Origin: Meghimatium bilineatum
Taxonomy: Eukaryota > Mollusca > Gastropoda > Stylommatophora > Philomycidae
Reading direction: 5' to 3'
DNA length: 64,000 bases
Assembly (NCBI GenBank): GCA_034231615.1
Contig: CM067314.1
Location: 11,382,890-11,446,889 of the forward strand
Shown here piece after piece: positions 43,286 to 54,845 of this stretch. A program made the translations under genes and the position numbers. Position 1 is the first letter of the stretch. Each line of letters starts with the position of its first letter. Below the pieces are notes generated by a model. That model searched no databases, was not told the origin of the DNA, and was given only the letters and a program-made list of their open reading frames with translations.

Positions 43286-43680
43286 CAACTTATGTTTAAG
43301 CAGCAAATTGTGATAGAATTCTTAGAAACTGTTGTAAATGTTGACACAAATTTGTCTACTGTGTATAGATGTTGTTAAGTCGATAGGAGAGCTGTTAGCA
43401 ACTGGGCTCGGATAATTAAAACTTCAGCAAGCAGAACGATGGAGTTGCATGATCTGCTGTGCTCTAGATGTCCTTCCACAGTGGTGAGACCAGACATACT
43501 GGAGTGTATTGATGTCTGCGTAGAGATAGGCAAATCACTAAAGAACAAATTGTCCTTGTAGCTTTCAATCAGTAAGGAAAGTGTGAATACACGAATACAG
43601 CTGAACTACTCCAAGACAATGGATGTCCTCACGCATGTGAGATAATCATGAAGTTGTGTTTGAATGTTCTCTGATTTTTA
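43286..43680 (+). pseudogene. mariner-type transposase, N-terminal fragment
   Basis: Reads MFKQQIVIEFLETVVNVDT, RCPSTVVRPDILECIDVCV and SISKESVNTRIQLNYSK, partly in shifted frames (RDRQITKEQIVLV in another). This is the double helix-turn-helix DNA-binding region of mariner/SETMAR-like transposases, with the S-G/C-R-PST linker. Frameshifts abound and the catalytic domain is missing. Confidence 0.7.
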
Positions 43681-44555
43681 TCTTCTTTGGTCCACTTAAC
43701 TCACTCAAACCCAATCTATCTTCGATTGATTCATTCCCAATCTGCCAGAGTTGGACATAGTGTTGAATAATTGTTTTTCTTCACTGTTTCCATGTGACCA
43801 GACATGCTAAATTTAGCCCTCACGTGATTAGCAGTAATGATGGCTTCATTCTAGTTTTCCAATCGTTGCAAACAGGTGCGATATATGAACTGTGAAATTT
43901 TGAATATGGCTTTTGAATTTCTTCCGGAATGGACTCGGAGGAATGATGTTGATAGGCAATGTTTTAGATGGAAATATGGAGAAAGAAAATGAATCGGACA
44001 TTGACAGGGATTTAGTTCAGTATTTAGTTGAAAGTAGCGACGATCCGGTAATTTAAGCCTATTTAATGACGTGTGGCCTGCTGCATCCCTCCCAATTACA
44101 ACCACCAGTAATAATTGAGAGCAGTCAACGTTGCTGCTCTATGTCAATATTGATAAATTTCACGAGAAAGAAGGTCCTGCAAATGACATTGATCCAAAAT
44201 TGCTCTGCTTTTGATTAGGCCTAGGCCTGTCTTGCACTATTACATGAGTTGATCTTTGAGGCAGACAAACCAATGTGTATGCTGGTATCAAAATTTTCAG
44301 ATAAACGAGATCCTACATGGAAACCTGTTTCACCAGATAACATCTGTTTCTCCTGCGACCTGAAAATAGCAAGCCGCCAAAAGATCCTCTTTATAAAGTT
44401 TCTGCGCAGCTCACTGGATACCAGAATTGCAATATTGACAATTGATTCTCTATACATAACAAATTAACTGAGAAAACTTTCGATACACTGTCTACATAGC
44501 CACAAAGGAAATTGTGGGTGTTGCTGTTCGCAGACTTGTTTGATGAAAACGATGC
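43681..44555. other. Intron 2 unassigned
   Basis: Frames at 43851-44105 (-) and 44249-44467 (+) are not recognisable. No repeats noted. Confidence 0.35.
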
Positions 44556-44634
44556 ACAAAAAATATGCATGGAAGATAAATGTGGTTGCTATTCTTTGCT
44601 CCCCTTTGTACATTGCAACACACCTGTGGATGCA
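44556..44634 (-). mobile_element. SINE-A head fragment
   Basis: atgcatggaagataaatgtg through tgctattctttgctcccctt and gcaacacacc is the 5' third of SINE-A. Confidence 0.7.
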
Positions 44635-44704
44635 GTACTTTTACTGTATATTATACATGTGGATGCAGTACTTTTACTGGATATTATACATGTGGATGCA
44701 GAAG
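44631..44704 (+). repeat. 33-bp unit, 2.3 copies
   Basis: tgtggatgcagtacttttac plus tgtatattataca repeats directly between two SINE-A fragments of opposite orientation. Confidence 0.85.
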
Positions 44705-44890
44705 AGGTGACCAAGGAGATTTTTGTGATGGAGTTGGCTCACATTCCATAGGTCAAAGTGACCAAAAGACCATGCTGAAGGTGGTTATGTTAAGATAATA
44801 GGCACAAATGTCATAGCCATGCTGTAAACTGACATTCTGCTCTCTGGACTACATTATATTTACCATATGAACTGTGAGAATGCAGAAAAA
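44700..44890 (+). mobile_element. SINE-A, 5'-truncated, diverged
   Basis: From gaggtgaccaaggagattt to gagaatgcagaaaaag. Confidence 0.7.
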
Positions 44891-44947
44891 GATACCATTT
44901 GGTGTGCTCTGTCATGTCATTTAAAGCAAAATATTTGTTTCTTGTAG

Positions 44948-45043
44948 CCAAGCACAACAAATGCAAGCCTATCCAGTTATAGTGGAGTCAATGTTCTTAG
45001 CCTAGTGCCCAAGTCTAGCCAAGTTTCATCTTTGCTGAGCCAG
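44948..45043 (+). CDS. ATP5MC: ATP5MC exon 3
   Basis: Thirty-two codons beginning PSTTNASLSSYSGVNVLSLV and ending SSLLSQ, the variable middle of the presequence. Acceptor tttcttgtag, donor gtgaga. The snoRNA array begins 79 nt downstream. Confidence 0.88.
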
Positions 45044-45122
45044 GTGAGAAGTGTGTGTGGACAATCGTGCATTAGATGCTTGTCTCTGTATGTCCAGTCC
45101 TGGTTTAGTTACCAAATAGAAA

Positions 45123-45207
45123 GCATTGTTTCATATGATGGAAAATAATATCAACATCCAGATTTTCATGATGGCTGCTGTACATGGAACCACTGATGAA
45201 ACAATGC
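45123..45207 (+). ncRNA. C/D-box snoRNA candidate, copy 1
   Basis: The best-folded copy. The 11-nt stem gcattgtttca (45123-45133) pairs perfectly with tgaaacaatgc (45197-45207). Box C ATGATGG is at 45135-45141, an internal ATGATGG (C') follows in the middle, and box D CTGA (45193-45196) is flush with the 3' stem. The segment before box D, ctgtacatggaacca, is the likely guide. Most other copies have tgg instead of tga in the 3' stem, a G-U instead of A-U pair. It starts 79 nt after the 5' splice site. Size and layout match C/D snoRNAs, which animals usually process from introns. Expression is not shown. Confidence 0.72.
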
Positions 45208-46474
45208 ATTTTTATGTTAATTTTGTGGGACACCAAACTGCAAAGTTCAGATAAAACTGTATAGTTCAAAAGTTATTTTAATTACTAAAACTGAGTTCAG
45301 AAGTAAGCCTATCATGTAGTTGACAATTTTCATAGTTAGTAAATGAGTTAACAATTCTCATGGTGAGAAATTAACCTTATGGACCTCAATGTGTCTGGAA
45401 ACGGCAAAAATGTTATGTTACCAGGGCTCGTCTGCATCTCCAGTCACCTTCTGTTTGTATGCCCCGATTTCTCACTACGAAATCACACGAGTTAATCTCA
45501 CATGCCATAGAATTCCCATCACACGAAGCTAGGAATACGTCACAGTCTAAAGGTAGTATTCCTTTGCACATTACGAATGTAAGAAGGAGAATGCCGGCAG
45601 ATTTATTCACAGAAAGTCTAGAGCGAATTATGTTAATTTTCAACTCCATATTTTACTATAAAATGTGGTGACGTGTGGCATGGTAAGTGCTCGTCATGGG
45701 AAGCAATATCTGTATGTTTTAGTTGCTTTTGTGTTTGGTGTGTTATAAGAATGTTTGTTTATTCTTTGAATAACACAAAAACAATATTTATCAGGGGTGC
45801 CAAGTGTCAGCATGGAAAATAATTACATTGTATGTCGGTCGGCATAGTGTTGAACGGATGGACATTGTATGTAATTTCTTCATGTTTTGTTCAGTACATA
45901 TTATATTAGTTTGGATATGAAACAACATATATACAACAGGAATAGGTAGTTAGGAGGATATTTGTCAGTGTTATGGTATCAAACTAGAGTTTTTTTAAAT
46001 CTTTATAGTTCAGAAATTAAGTATTGTTATTTTCAAGTAAAACTGTCACTTAAAGTTGTATCATTTAGTTCACAATTCTCATATTCAGCAATATAGTTCA
46101 CAATTTGTGTAGTTAGCAAATTAATTCATTCTCAGCAAATTAGCTTACAATTTTCATAGTTAACAGATTTCACATTCTTAGCAAATTAGTTCTGATAGTT
46201 AGCAGATTTTTCACATTATCTGTTAGCAAATTAGCTCCTAATTCAAATTATAGCTAACAATGTAAATTGGTCAGTTATTGTAATTACCAAAAATTGAGTT
46301 CAGAAGTAAGCCCTATCATTTAGTTGACAATTCTCATAGCAATTTAGTACACAATTCTCGTAGTTACCAAACTCACAATTCTCCTAGTTTGTTAGTTGAA
46401 ATTTCACAGTTAGCAAATTAGTTAACATTTTCAACAAATTAGTTCTCATTTCTTATTTTAGTTTACTAAATGAT

Positions 46475-46555
46475 ATTGTTTCATATGATGGAATATTATA
46501 TCAACATCCAGATTTTCATGATGGCTGCTGTACATGGAACCACTGATGGAACAAT
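46475..46555 (+). ncRNA. C/D-box snoRNA candidate, copy 2
   Basis: 9-bp stem attgtttca/tggaacaat, box C ATGATGG, box D CTGA, guide region unchanged. The D' side reads ggaatattatatcaac. Confidence 0.68.
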
Positions 46556-46843
46556 GAACATTTTTATGTTAACTTTGTGGGACACCAAACTATAAAGTTC
46601 AGATAAAACTGTATAGTTCAGAAGTTGGTTAATTATTTTAATTACTTAAACTCAGTTCAGATGTAAGCCTTATATAGTTCACAATTTGCATAATAAATGA
46701 GTTCACAGTTCTCATTGTGAGCAGTTTAGTGCATAATTCTCGTAGTTAACCAAATTCGCTCACAATTCTCATAGTTAGCAGCTTATTTCATATTCTCACT
46801 TAGCAAATTAGTCTCCAATTCTCTTGTTAGTTTACTAAATGAT

Positions 46844-46924
46844 ATTGTTTCATATGATGGAAAATTATATCAACATCCAGATTTTCATGATGGCTGCTGT
46901 ACATGGAACCACTGATGGAACAAT
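46844..46924 (+). ncRNA. C/D-box snoRNA candidate, copy 3
   Basis: Consensus copy: intact 9-bp stem, boxes C, C', D and guide. Confidence 0.68.
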
Positions 46925-47144
46925 GAACATTTTTGTTATATTTGTGGGGTTATTATACCAAGTTATAAAATTCAGAAAAATTGTATAGTTCAGAAATTGG
47001 TCAATTATTGTAATTGCTAAAAATTGAGTTCAGAAGTAAGCCCTATCATGTAGTTCACAATTCTCATAGTTAGCAATTTAGTACACAATTCTCGTAGTTA
47101 CCAAACTCACAATTCTATAGTTTGTAAGTTGTTGAAATTTCTCA

Positions 47145-47873
47145 AATAGTAAAGCAACATTAATTAAACAGATTACTAAAAACACTTACCTTGCCTATGA
47201 ATAAAAATATATAAAAAGTATATATAAAAAACAGACAATAAAACTAAACAGGACAATTCTCCACGTATCGGCTCAAATGGAACCTTTTTCAAGAGACAAA
47301 CAACAGTAAACAAAATAATAAACAAAATAGATCACTTAGATTTCATAAAGCCATGTCTCCACGACGCTGGAATGAAATCGCATCCAGTAAAAGAGAAAAT
47401 GCGTGCATTTATTATAAACAAACTGGAAAGTGGGGAAACTAGAGGCAATATAGAAGTGGTTGGGGTGTTTATAATGAATGCAAGAATAATATAAGAAAAA
47501 GACCCCTTTTGTCACTTTATCAGACAGGCAGGTTTTAAGAACATAGTCAAACAGGCAAGCCTGAAGGGAACAGAGACAGATGGGGACAACGTGAGAAAAT
47601 ATTAGTTTGACAACCTAGCTAGGCATGGAAACAACGATCCTGTTAACAATACTGTGGACAGAGAGCCATGGTCGCCTACGCAGACCAGAATGGCATATGA
47701 TAATTATTGATGAGTAATGATGAGGTTGTGTGGTGGTGGAGTGAGTTGGTTTGGGGAAGGAAGGATACAAGAAGAATCATCATTTGAAAACGCATGGAAT
47801 GAATGTGAAACCAAATATAGACATAAACATATATATATATATACAACCACACCTAAACATACATATAAATGTA
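47145..47873 (-). mobile_element. Penelope-like/foldback-type insertion, copy 1, 12-bp target duplication
   Basis: 729 bp inserted between two copies of tgaaatttctca (47133-47144, 47874-47885). Duplicated units without the element keep this site uninterrupted (about 55050). On the minus strand its 3' part reads ctcttgaaaaaggttccatt, then gagccgatacgtggagaatt and gtcctgttta. The same arrangement occurs in the 58.9-60.2 kb element. A (TA)n run lies near 47830. Coding content is not recognised. Confidence 0.65.
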
Positions 47874-47951
47874 TGAAATTTCTCAGTTAGCAAATTAGTT
47901 AACATTTTCAAAAAATTAGTTCTCATTTCTTATTTTAGTTTACTAAATGAT

Positions 47952-48032
47952 ATTGTTTCATATGATGGAAAATTATATCAACATCCAGACTTTCATGATG
48001 GCTGCTGTACATGGAACCACTGATGGAACAAA
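47952..48032 (+). ncRNA. C/D-box snoRNA candidate, copy 4
   Basis: Boxes and guide intact. The 3' stem tggaacaaa loses the outermost pair. catccagac replaces catccagat. Confidence 0.66.
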
Positions 48033-48360
48033 GCATTTTTGTCAATTTTGTGGTGTCAGTTATACCAAGCTACAAAGTTCAGAAAAAATTATATGAGTCA
48101 GGGACTGGTTAATGTAGTTTGACTTAGTAAAACTGTCAGTCAGAAGTGAGTCCCTATCACACAGTTCACAATTCTCAGTTAGCAATATAGTTCAAAATTT
48201 ATATAGTTAGCACATTAATTTATTCTCAGCAAATTAGCTCACAATTTTCATAGTTATCCGATTTCACATTCTTAGAAAATTAGTTGTCATAGTTAGTAAA
48301 TTTTTCACATTCTCAGTTAGCAAATTAACTCCCAATTCATATTATAGTTAACTATGTGAT

Positions 48361-48441
48361 ATTGTTTCATATGATGGAAAATTATATCAACATCCAGATT
48401 TTCATGATGGCTGCTGTACATGGAACCACTGATTGAACAAT
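48361..48441 (+). ncRNA. C/D-box snoRNA candidate, copy 5
   Basis: The 3' stem is ttgaacaat, which puts a mismatch one pair from box D. Boxes and guide intact. Confidence 0.6.
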
Positions 48442-48723
48442 GAATATTTTTATGTTAAATTTTGCGGGACACCAAACTATAGAGTTCAGATAAAACTGTC
48501 TAGTTCAGAAGTTGGTTAATTATTTTAAATACTTAAACTGAGTTCAGAAGTAAGCCTTATAATATAGTTCGCAATTTGCTTAGTAAATGAATTCACAGTT
48601 CTCATTGTGAGTAGTTTAGTGCAAAATTCTCGTAGTTACCAAATTTGCTCATAGTTAGCAGCTTATTTCATATTCTCACTTAGCAAATTAGTCTCCAATT
48701 TTCTTGTTAGTTAACTAAATGAT

Positions 48724-48804
48724 ATTGTTTCATATGATGGAAAATTATATCAACATACAGATTTTCATGATGGCTGCTGTACATGGAACCACTGATGGAA
48801 CAAA
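48724..48804 (+). ncRNA. C/D-box snoRNA candidate, copy 6
   Basis: Boxes and D guide intact. The D' side reads caacatacag. Confidence 0.65.
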
Positions 48805-49140
48805 GCATTTTTGTGTTAATTTTGTGGGGTCATTATACCAAGCTACAAAGATCAGAAAAATTAAATAACTCATTTGGTTATTGGAGATTTGTTAATGTAG
48901 TTTGACTAGTAAAACTGTCAGTCAGAAGTAAGCCCCCTATCACACATTTCACAATTCTCATAGTTAGCAAGTAGTTCACAATTGTCAGTTAACAAGTAGT
49001 TCACAATTGTCATAGTTAGCAAGTAATTCCACAATTCTCATAGTTAGCAATATAGTTCAAAATTTTGTATAGTTGGCAAATTAATTCATTCTCAGTTGGC
49101 AAATTTCACATTCTTAGCAAATTAGCTCACAAAATGTGAT

Positions 49141-49221
49141 ATTGTTTCATATGATGGAAAATGATATCAACATCCAGATTTTCATGATGGCTGCTGTACA
49201 TGGAACCACTGATTGAACAAT
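49141..49221 (+). ncRNA. C/D-box snoRNA candidate, copy 7
   Basis: 3' stem ttgaacaat (one mismatch). The D' side reads aaatgatatcaac. D guide intact. Confidence 0.6.
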
Positions 49222-49450
49222 GAACATTTTTATGTTAACTTTGTGGGATACCAAACTGTAAAGTTCAGATAAAACTTTATAGTTCAGAAGTTGGTTAATT
49301 ATTTTAATTACTTAAACTGAGTTCAGAAGTAAGCCTTATCATATAGTTCACAATTTTCATAGTTACCAAAATCGCTCACAATTCTCATAGTTAGCAGTGT
49401 ATTTCATATTCTCAACAGTTTCCAATTCTCTTGTTAGTTAACTAAATGAC

Positions 49451-49531
49451 ATTGTTTCATATGATGGAAAATAATATTATCATCCAGATTTTCATGATGG
49501 CTGCTGTACATGGAACCACTGATGGAACAAA
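49451..49531 (+). ncRNA. C/D-box snoRNA candidate, copy 8
   Basis: Boxes and D guide intact. The D' guide is altered to ataatattatcatcc, showing that this side is freer to change. Confidence 0.63.
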
Positions 49532-49858
49532 GCATTTTTGTGTTAATTTTGCGGGGTTATTATACCAAGTTATAAAATTCAGAAAAATTGTATAGTTCAG
49601 AAATTGGTCAATTATTGTAATTGCTAAAAATTGAGTTCAGAAGTAAGCCCTATCATGTAGTTGACAATTCTCATAGTTAGCAATTTAGCTCAAAATTTGT
49701 ATAGTTAGAACATTAATTTATTCTCAGCAAATTAGCTCACAATTTTCATAGTTATCCGATTTCACATTCTTAGAAAATTAGTTATCATAGTTAGTAAATT
49801 TTTCACTTTCGCAGTTAGCAAATTAACTCCCAATTCAAATTATAGTTAACTATGTGAT

Positions 49859-49939
49859 ATTGTTTCATATGATGGAAAATTATATCAACATCCAGATTTT
49901 CATGATGGCTGCTGTACATGGAACCACTGATTGAACAAT
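49859..49939 (+). ncRNA. C/D-box snoRNA candidate, copy 9
   Basis: 3' stem mismatch (ttgaacaat). Marks the left edge of the first 1788-bp duplicated block. Confidence 0.6.
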
Positions 49940-50155
49940 GAATATTTTTATGTTAAATTGTGGGGTCGTTATACCAAGTTATAAAAATTCAGAAAAATTG
50001 TTCAGAAATTGGTCAATTATTGTAATTGCTAAAAATTGAGTTCAGAAGTAAGTCCTATCATGTAGTTCACAATTCTCATAATTAGCAATTTAGTACACAA
50101 TTCTCGTAGTTACCAAACTCACAATTTTATAGTTTGTAAGTTGTTGAGATTTCTC

Positions 50156-50865
50156 AAATAGTAAAGCAAAATTAATTAAACAGGTTACTAAAAAACTTAC
50201 CTTGCCTATGAATAAAAAATATTTAAAAAAACATACAATAAAACTAAACAGGACAATTCTCCACGTATCGGCTCTTTCAAGAGACGAACAACAGTAAACA
50301 AAATAGATCACTTAGATTTCATAAAGCCAATGTCTCCACGACGCTGGAATGAAAACGCATCCAGTAAAAGAGAAAATGCGTGCATTCGTTATAAACAAAC
50401 TGGAAAGTGGGGAAACTAGAGGCAATATAGACGTGGTTGGGGTGTTTATAATGAATGCAAGAATAATATAAGAAAAAGACCCTTTTTGTCACTTTATCAG
50501 ACAGGCAGGTTTTAAGAACATAGTTAAACAGGCAAGCCTGAAGGGAACAGAGACAGATGGGGACAACGTGAGAAAATATTAGTTTGACAACCTAGCTAGG
50601 CATGGAAACAACGATCCTGATAACAATACTGTGGACAGAAAGCCATGGTCGCCTACGCAGACCAGAATGGCATATGATAATTATTGATGAGTAATGATGA
50701 GGTTGTGTGGTGGTGGAGTGAGTTGGTTTGGGGAAGGAAGGGTACAAGAAGAATCATCATTTGAAAACGCATGGAATGAATGTGAAACCAAATATAGACA
50801 TAAACATATATATATATATACAACCACACCTAAACATACATATAAATGTATGAAATTTCTCAGTT
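50156..50865 (-). mobile_element. Same insertion, duplicated copy 2
   Basis: About 95% like copy 1 by eye, with a shortened stretch around the gatacgtgg motif (atggaaccttt missing). It shares the same flanks, so it was copied with its surroundings rather than inserted anew. Confidence 0.7.
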
Positions 50866-50928
50866 AGCAAATTAGTTAACATTTTCAAAAAATTAGTTCT
50901 CATTTCTTATTTTAGTTTACTAAATGAT

Positions 50929-51009
50929 ATTGTTTCATATGATGGAAAATTATATCAACATCCAGACTTTCATGATGGATCCTGTACATGGAACCACTGA
51001 TGGAACAAA
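50929..51009 (+). ncRNA. C/D-box snoRNA candidate, copy 10
   Basis: gatggatcctgtacatgg replaces gatggctgctgtacatgg, changing the start of the guide. The part next to box D is intact. Confidence 0.58.
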
Positions 51010-51336
51010 GAATTTTGGCAATTTTGTGGTGTCAGTTATACCAAGCTACAAAGTTCAGAAAATATTATATGAGTCAGGGACTGGTTAATGTAGTTTGACT
51101 TAGTAAAACTGTCAGTCAGAAGTGAGTCCCTATCACACAGTTCACAATTCTCAGTTAGCAATATAGTTCAAAATTTATATAGTTAGCACATTAATTTATT
51201 CTCAGCAAATTAGCTCACAATTTTCATAGTTATCCGATTTCACATTCTTAGAAAATTAGTTGTCATAGTTAGTAAATTTTTCACATTCTCAGTTAGCAAA
51301 TTAACTCCCAATTCAAATTATAGTTAACTATGTGAT

Positions 51337-51417
51337 ATTGTTTCATATGATGGAAAATTATATCAACATCCAGATTTTCATGATGGCTGCTGTACATGGA
51401 ACCACTGATTGAACAAT
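51337..51417 (+). ncRNA. C/D-box snoRNA candidate, copy 11
   Basis: Boxes and guide intact. 3' stem ttgaacaat. Confidence 0.6.
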
Positions 51418-51646
51418 GAATATTTTTATGTTAAATTTTGCGGGACACCAAACTATAGAGTTCAGTTAAAACTGTCTAGTTCAGAAGTTGGTTAATTATT
51501 TTAATTACTTAAACTGAGTTCAAAAGTAAGCCTTATCATATAGTTCACAATTTTCATAGTTACCAAAATCGCTCACAATTCTCATAGTTAGCAGTGTATT
51601 TCATATTCTCAACAGTTCCAATTCTCTTTTTAGTTTACTAAATGAT

Positions 51647-51727
51647 ATTGTTTCATATGATGGAAAATTATATCAACATCCAGATTTTCATGATGGCTGC
51701 TGTACATGGAACCACTGATTGAACAAT
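51647..51727 (+). ncRNA. C/D-box snoRNA candidate, copy 12
   Basis: Identical to copy 9, exactly 1788 bp away. Confidence 0.6.
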
Positions 51728-51943
51728 GAATATTTTTATGTTAAATTGTGGGGTCGTTATACCAAGTTATAAAAATTCAGAAAAATTGTTCAGAAATTGG
51801 TCAATTATTGTAATTGCTAAAAATTGAGTTCAGAAGTAAGTCCTATCATGTAGTTCACAATTCTCATAATTAGCAATTTAGTACACAATTCTCGTAGTTA
51901 CCAAACTCACAATTTTATAGTTTGTAAGTTGTTGAGATTTCTC

Positions 51944-52653
51944 AAATAGTAAAGCAAAATTAATTAAACAGGTTACTAAAAAACTTACCTTGCCTATGAA
52001 TAAAAAATATTTAAAAAAACATACAATAAAACTAAACAGGACAATTCTCCACGTATCGGCTCTTTCAAGAGACGAACAACAGTAAACAAAATAGATCACT
52101 TAGATTTCATAAAGCCAATGTCTCCACGACGCTGGAATGAAAACGCATCCAGTAAAAGAGAAAATGCGTGCATTCGTTATAAACAAACTGGAAAGTGGGG
52201 AAACTAGAGGCAATATAGACGTGGTTGGGGTGTTTATAATGAATGCAAGAATAATATAAGAAAAAGACCCTTTTTGTCACTTTATCAGACAGGCAGGTTT
52301 TAAGAACATAGTTAAACAGGCAAGCCTGAAGGGAACAGAGACAGATGGGGACAACGTGAGAAAATATTAGTTTGACAACCTAGCTAGGCATGGAAACAAC
52401 GATCCTGATAACAATACTGTGGACAGAAAGCCATGGTCGCCTACGCAGACCAGAATGGCATATGATAATTATTGATGAGTAATGATGAGGTTGTGTGGTG
52501 GTGGAGTGAGTTGGTTTGGGGAAGGAAGGGTACAAGAAGAATCATCATTTGAAAACGCATGGAATGAATGTGAAACCAAATATAGACATAAACATATATA
52601 TATATATACAACCACACCTAAACATACATATAAATGTATGAAATTTCTCAGTT
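51944..52653 (-). mobile_element. Same insertion, duplicated copy 3
   Basis: Exactly 1788 bp from copy 2 and apparently identical to it. Confidence 0.75.
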
Positions 52654-52716
52654 AGCAAATTAGTTAACATTTTCAAAAAATTAGTTCTCATTTCTTATTT
52701 TAGTTTACTAAATGAT

Positions 52717-52797
52717 ATTGTTTCATATGATGGAAAATTATATCAACATCCAGACTTTCATGATGGATCCTGTACATGGAACCACTGATGGAACAAA
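52717..52797 (+). ncRNA. C/D-box snoRNA candidate, copy 13
   Basis: Identical to copy 10, including the ggatcctg change, 1788 bp away. Confidence 0.58.
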
Positions 52798-53124
52798 GAA
52801 TTTTGGCAATTTTGTGGTGTCAGTTATACCAAGCTACAAAGTTCAGAAAATATTATATGAGTCAGGGACTGGTTAATGTAGTTTGACTTAGTAAAACTGT
52901 CAGTCAGAAGTGAGTCCCTATCACACAGTTCACAATTCTCAGTTAGCAATATAGTTCAAAATTTATATAGTTAGCACATTAATTTATTCTCAGCAAATTA
53001 GCTCACAATTTTCATAGTTATCCGATTTCACATTCTTAGAAAATTAGTTGTCATAGTTAGTAAATTTTTCACATTCTCAGTTAGCAAATTAACTCCCAAT
53101 TCAAATTATAGTTAACTATGTGAT

Positions 53125-53205
53125 ATTGTTTCATATGATGGAAAATTATATCAACATCCAGATTTTCATGATGGCTGCTGTACATGGAACCACTGATTGA
53201 ACAAT
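53125..53205 (+). ncRNA. C/D-box snoRNA candidate, copy 14
   Basis: Same as copy 11, 1788 bp away. Confidence 0.6.
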
Positions 53206-53434
53206 GAATATTTTTATGTTAAATTTTGCGGGACACCAAACTATAGAGTTCAGTTAAAACTGTCTAGTTCAGAAGTTGGTTAATTATTTTAATTACTTAA
53301 ACTGAGTTCAAAAGTAAGCCTTATCATATAGTTCACAATTTTCATAGTTACCAAAATCGCTCACAATTCTCATAGTTAGCAGTGTATTTCATATTCTCAA
53401 CAGTTCCAATTCTCTTTTTAGTTTACTAAATGAT

Positions 53435-53515
53435 ATTGTTTCATATGATGGAAAATTATATCATCATCCAGATTTTCATGATGGCTGCTGTACATGGAAC
53501 CACTGATGGAACAAA
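53435..53515 (+). ncRNA. C/D-box snoRNA candidate, copy 15
   Basis: At the right end of the second 1788-bp block. The D' side reads tatcatcatcc, the 3' stem tggaacaaa. A piggyBac-type insertion lies 317 bp downstream. Confidence 0.63.
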
Positions 53516-53831
53516 GCATTTTTGTGTTAATTTTGCGGGGTTATTATACAATGTTCAGAAAAATCCTATAACATTTGGTTATTGGAGATTGGTTAATGTA
53601 GTGTGACTTCATAAAACTGTCCGAAGTAAGCCCCTATCACAAAGTTCACAATTCTCATAGTTAGCAAGTAGTTCACAATTCTTATAGTTAGCAAATAGTT
53701 CACAATTTGTATAATTTAGTTTATAATTTTTATAGATTAGCCAATTGCTTCACAGGTCTAGTGGCCAATTAGTCCACAATTTTCATAATAAATAGTATAT
53801 TATTTAGTATCCGGTAAAATGTATAGAATTC

Positions 53832-54757
53832 TTAACCTTTAAAGCCCTGAATTAAAATTATGCAAAATACCCCCTGGGTCTGAATTATTTTTTGGTTAAT
53901 TCACGTTATTGATGGTGAGTGTTATGAAAACGTGATAACTTTTTTGATATAAAAGATATCAAAATAATTTTTTAACATCTAAATAAAGGAGTGAATAGTG
54001 AATATAATCATGTTTTTGTTGTATGTGTGATATAACAGTTATGAGGAAGTTGTGAAGTTGAAAATTCGAGAGAAAAAATCGAAACGCGTCATTTCCAAAA
54101 ATCGCAATATAACTTCTTGACGACCCTAATACTTGAGCAATGTGTGGAAACATTGATAAAATCCTCATAAATACCTATACTTATTGTATATATATTGTTT
54201 TATATCAAAACTAATATAATATTAACTAAAAAACTAATAAAACGTGAAGAAATTGCATATAACGTCCGTCCGGTCAACACTAGGCCTAGGCAAACATGCA
54301 GCGTAATTATTGTCTTTGGACACACGTGGCATCCCTGATACATATTATTTTTGTGTTTCTGAACGAGTACACAAACATTCCTATCAAATAACAACATATT
54401 AAACACAAAAAACAACAATTAAAACATGTAGTCACGATCACTTAGCCATGCCACGCGGTACTCTTTTTGATAGTAAAATATGGCCCGAAAATGCCCAGCG
54501 TCGATCTAGAAATTCGGTGACAAAATCAGCCGGTTTTCTCTCTTCTTGCAATCATAATGTGTAAAGGAATTTGACCGTTAAACTGTGACGTTTTCCTAGC
54601 TTCGTTTGGCGGGTTTTATACGTCACATGATCATTACTTCGTGAAGTTCAGTACTCGGGAATCGGGCAATATCGTATGTAACCGATTTGCGCCAATAGGC
54701 ACAATGGGGTATATACTCATTGGCACAAATCGGCGCCTATAGAGACCTAAAGGTTAA
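53832..54757. mobile_element. Non-autonomous piggyBac-type element, 926 bp, exact TTAA
   Basis: Starts TTAACCTTTAAAGCCC and ends CCTAAAGGTTAA. Sister repeat units at about 55610 and 56466 read gaattcttaaataggaaat, the empty site with one TTAA. So both ends and the target duplication are proven within the window. Interior subterminal sequence (gatggtgagtgttatgaaaa) matches the 59.24-kb element. No transposase. Confidence 0.92.
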
Positions 54758-54766
54758 ATAGGAAAT

Positions 54767-54845
54767 ATTATTTCATATGATGAAAGATTATCAACATCCA
54801 GACTTTCATGATGGCTGCTGTACATGGAACCACTGATGGAACAAA
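54767..54845 (+). ncRNA. C/D-box snoRNA candidate, copy 16
   Basis: Box C is ATGATGA, the canonical RUGAUGA form. The D' side is two bases shorter (gattatcaacatcc). The 5' stem attatttca has one change. It follows the piggyBac insertion by 9 bp. Confidence 0.65.

Larger units (their letters stand above)
49855..53436 (+). repeat. Tandem duplication of 1788 bp
   Basis: 49855 to about 51645 recurs at 51643-53433 with no difference at any position I compared, including the rare ggatcctg variant. Each half holds three snoRNA candidates and one Penelope-like insertion. Confidence 0.92.
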
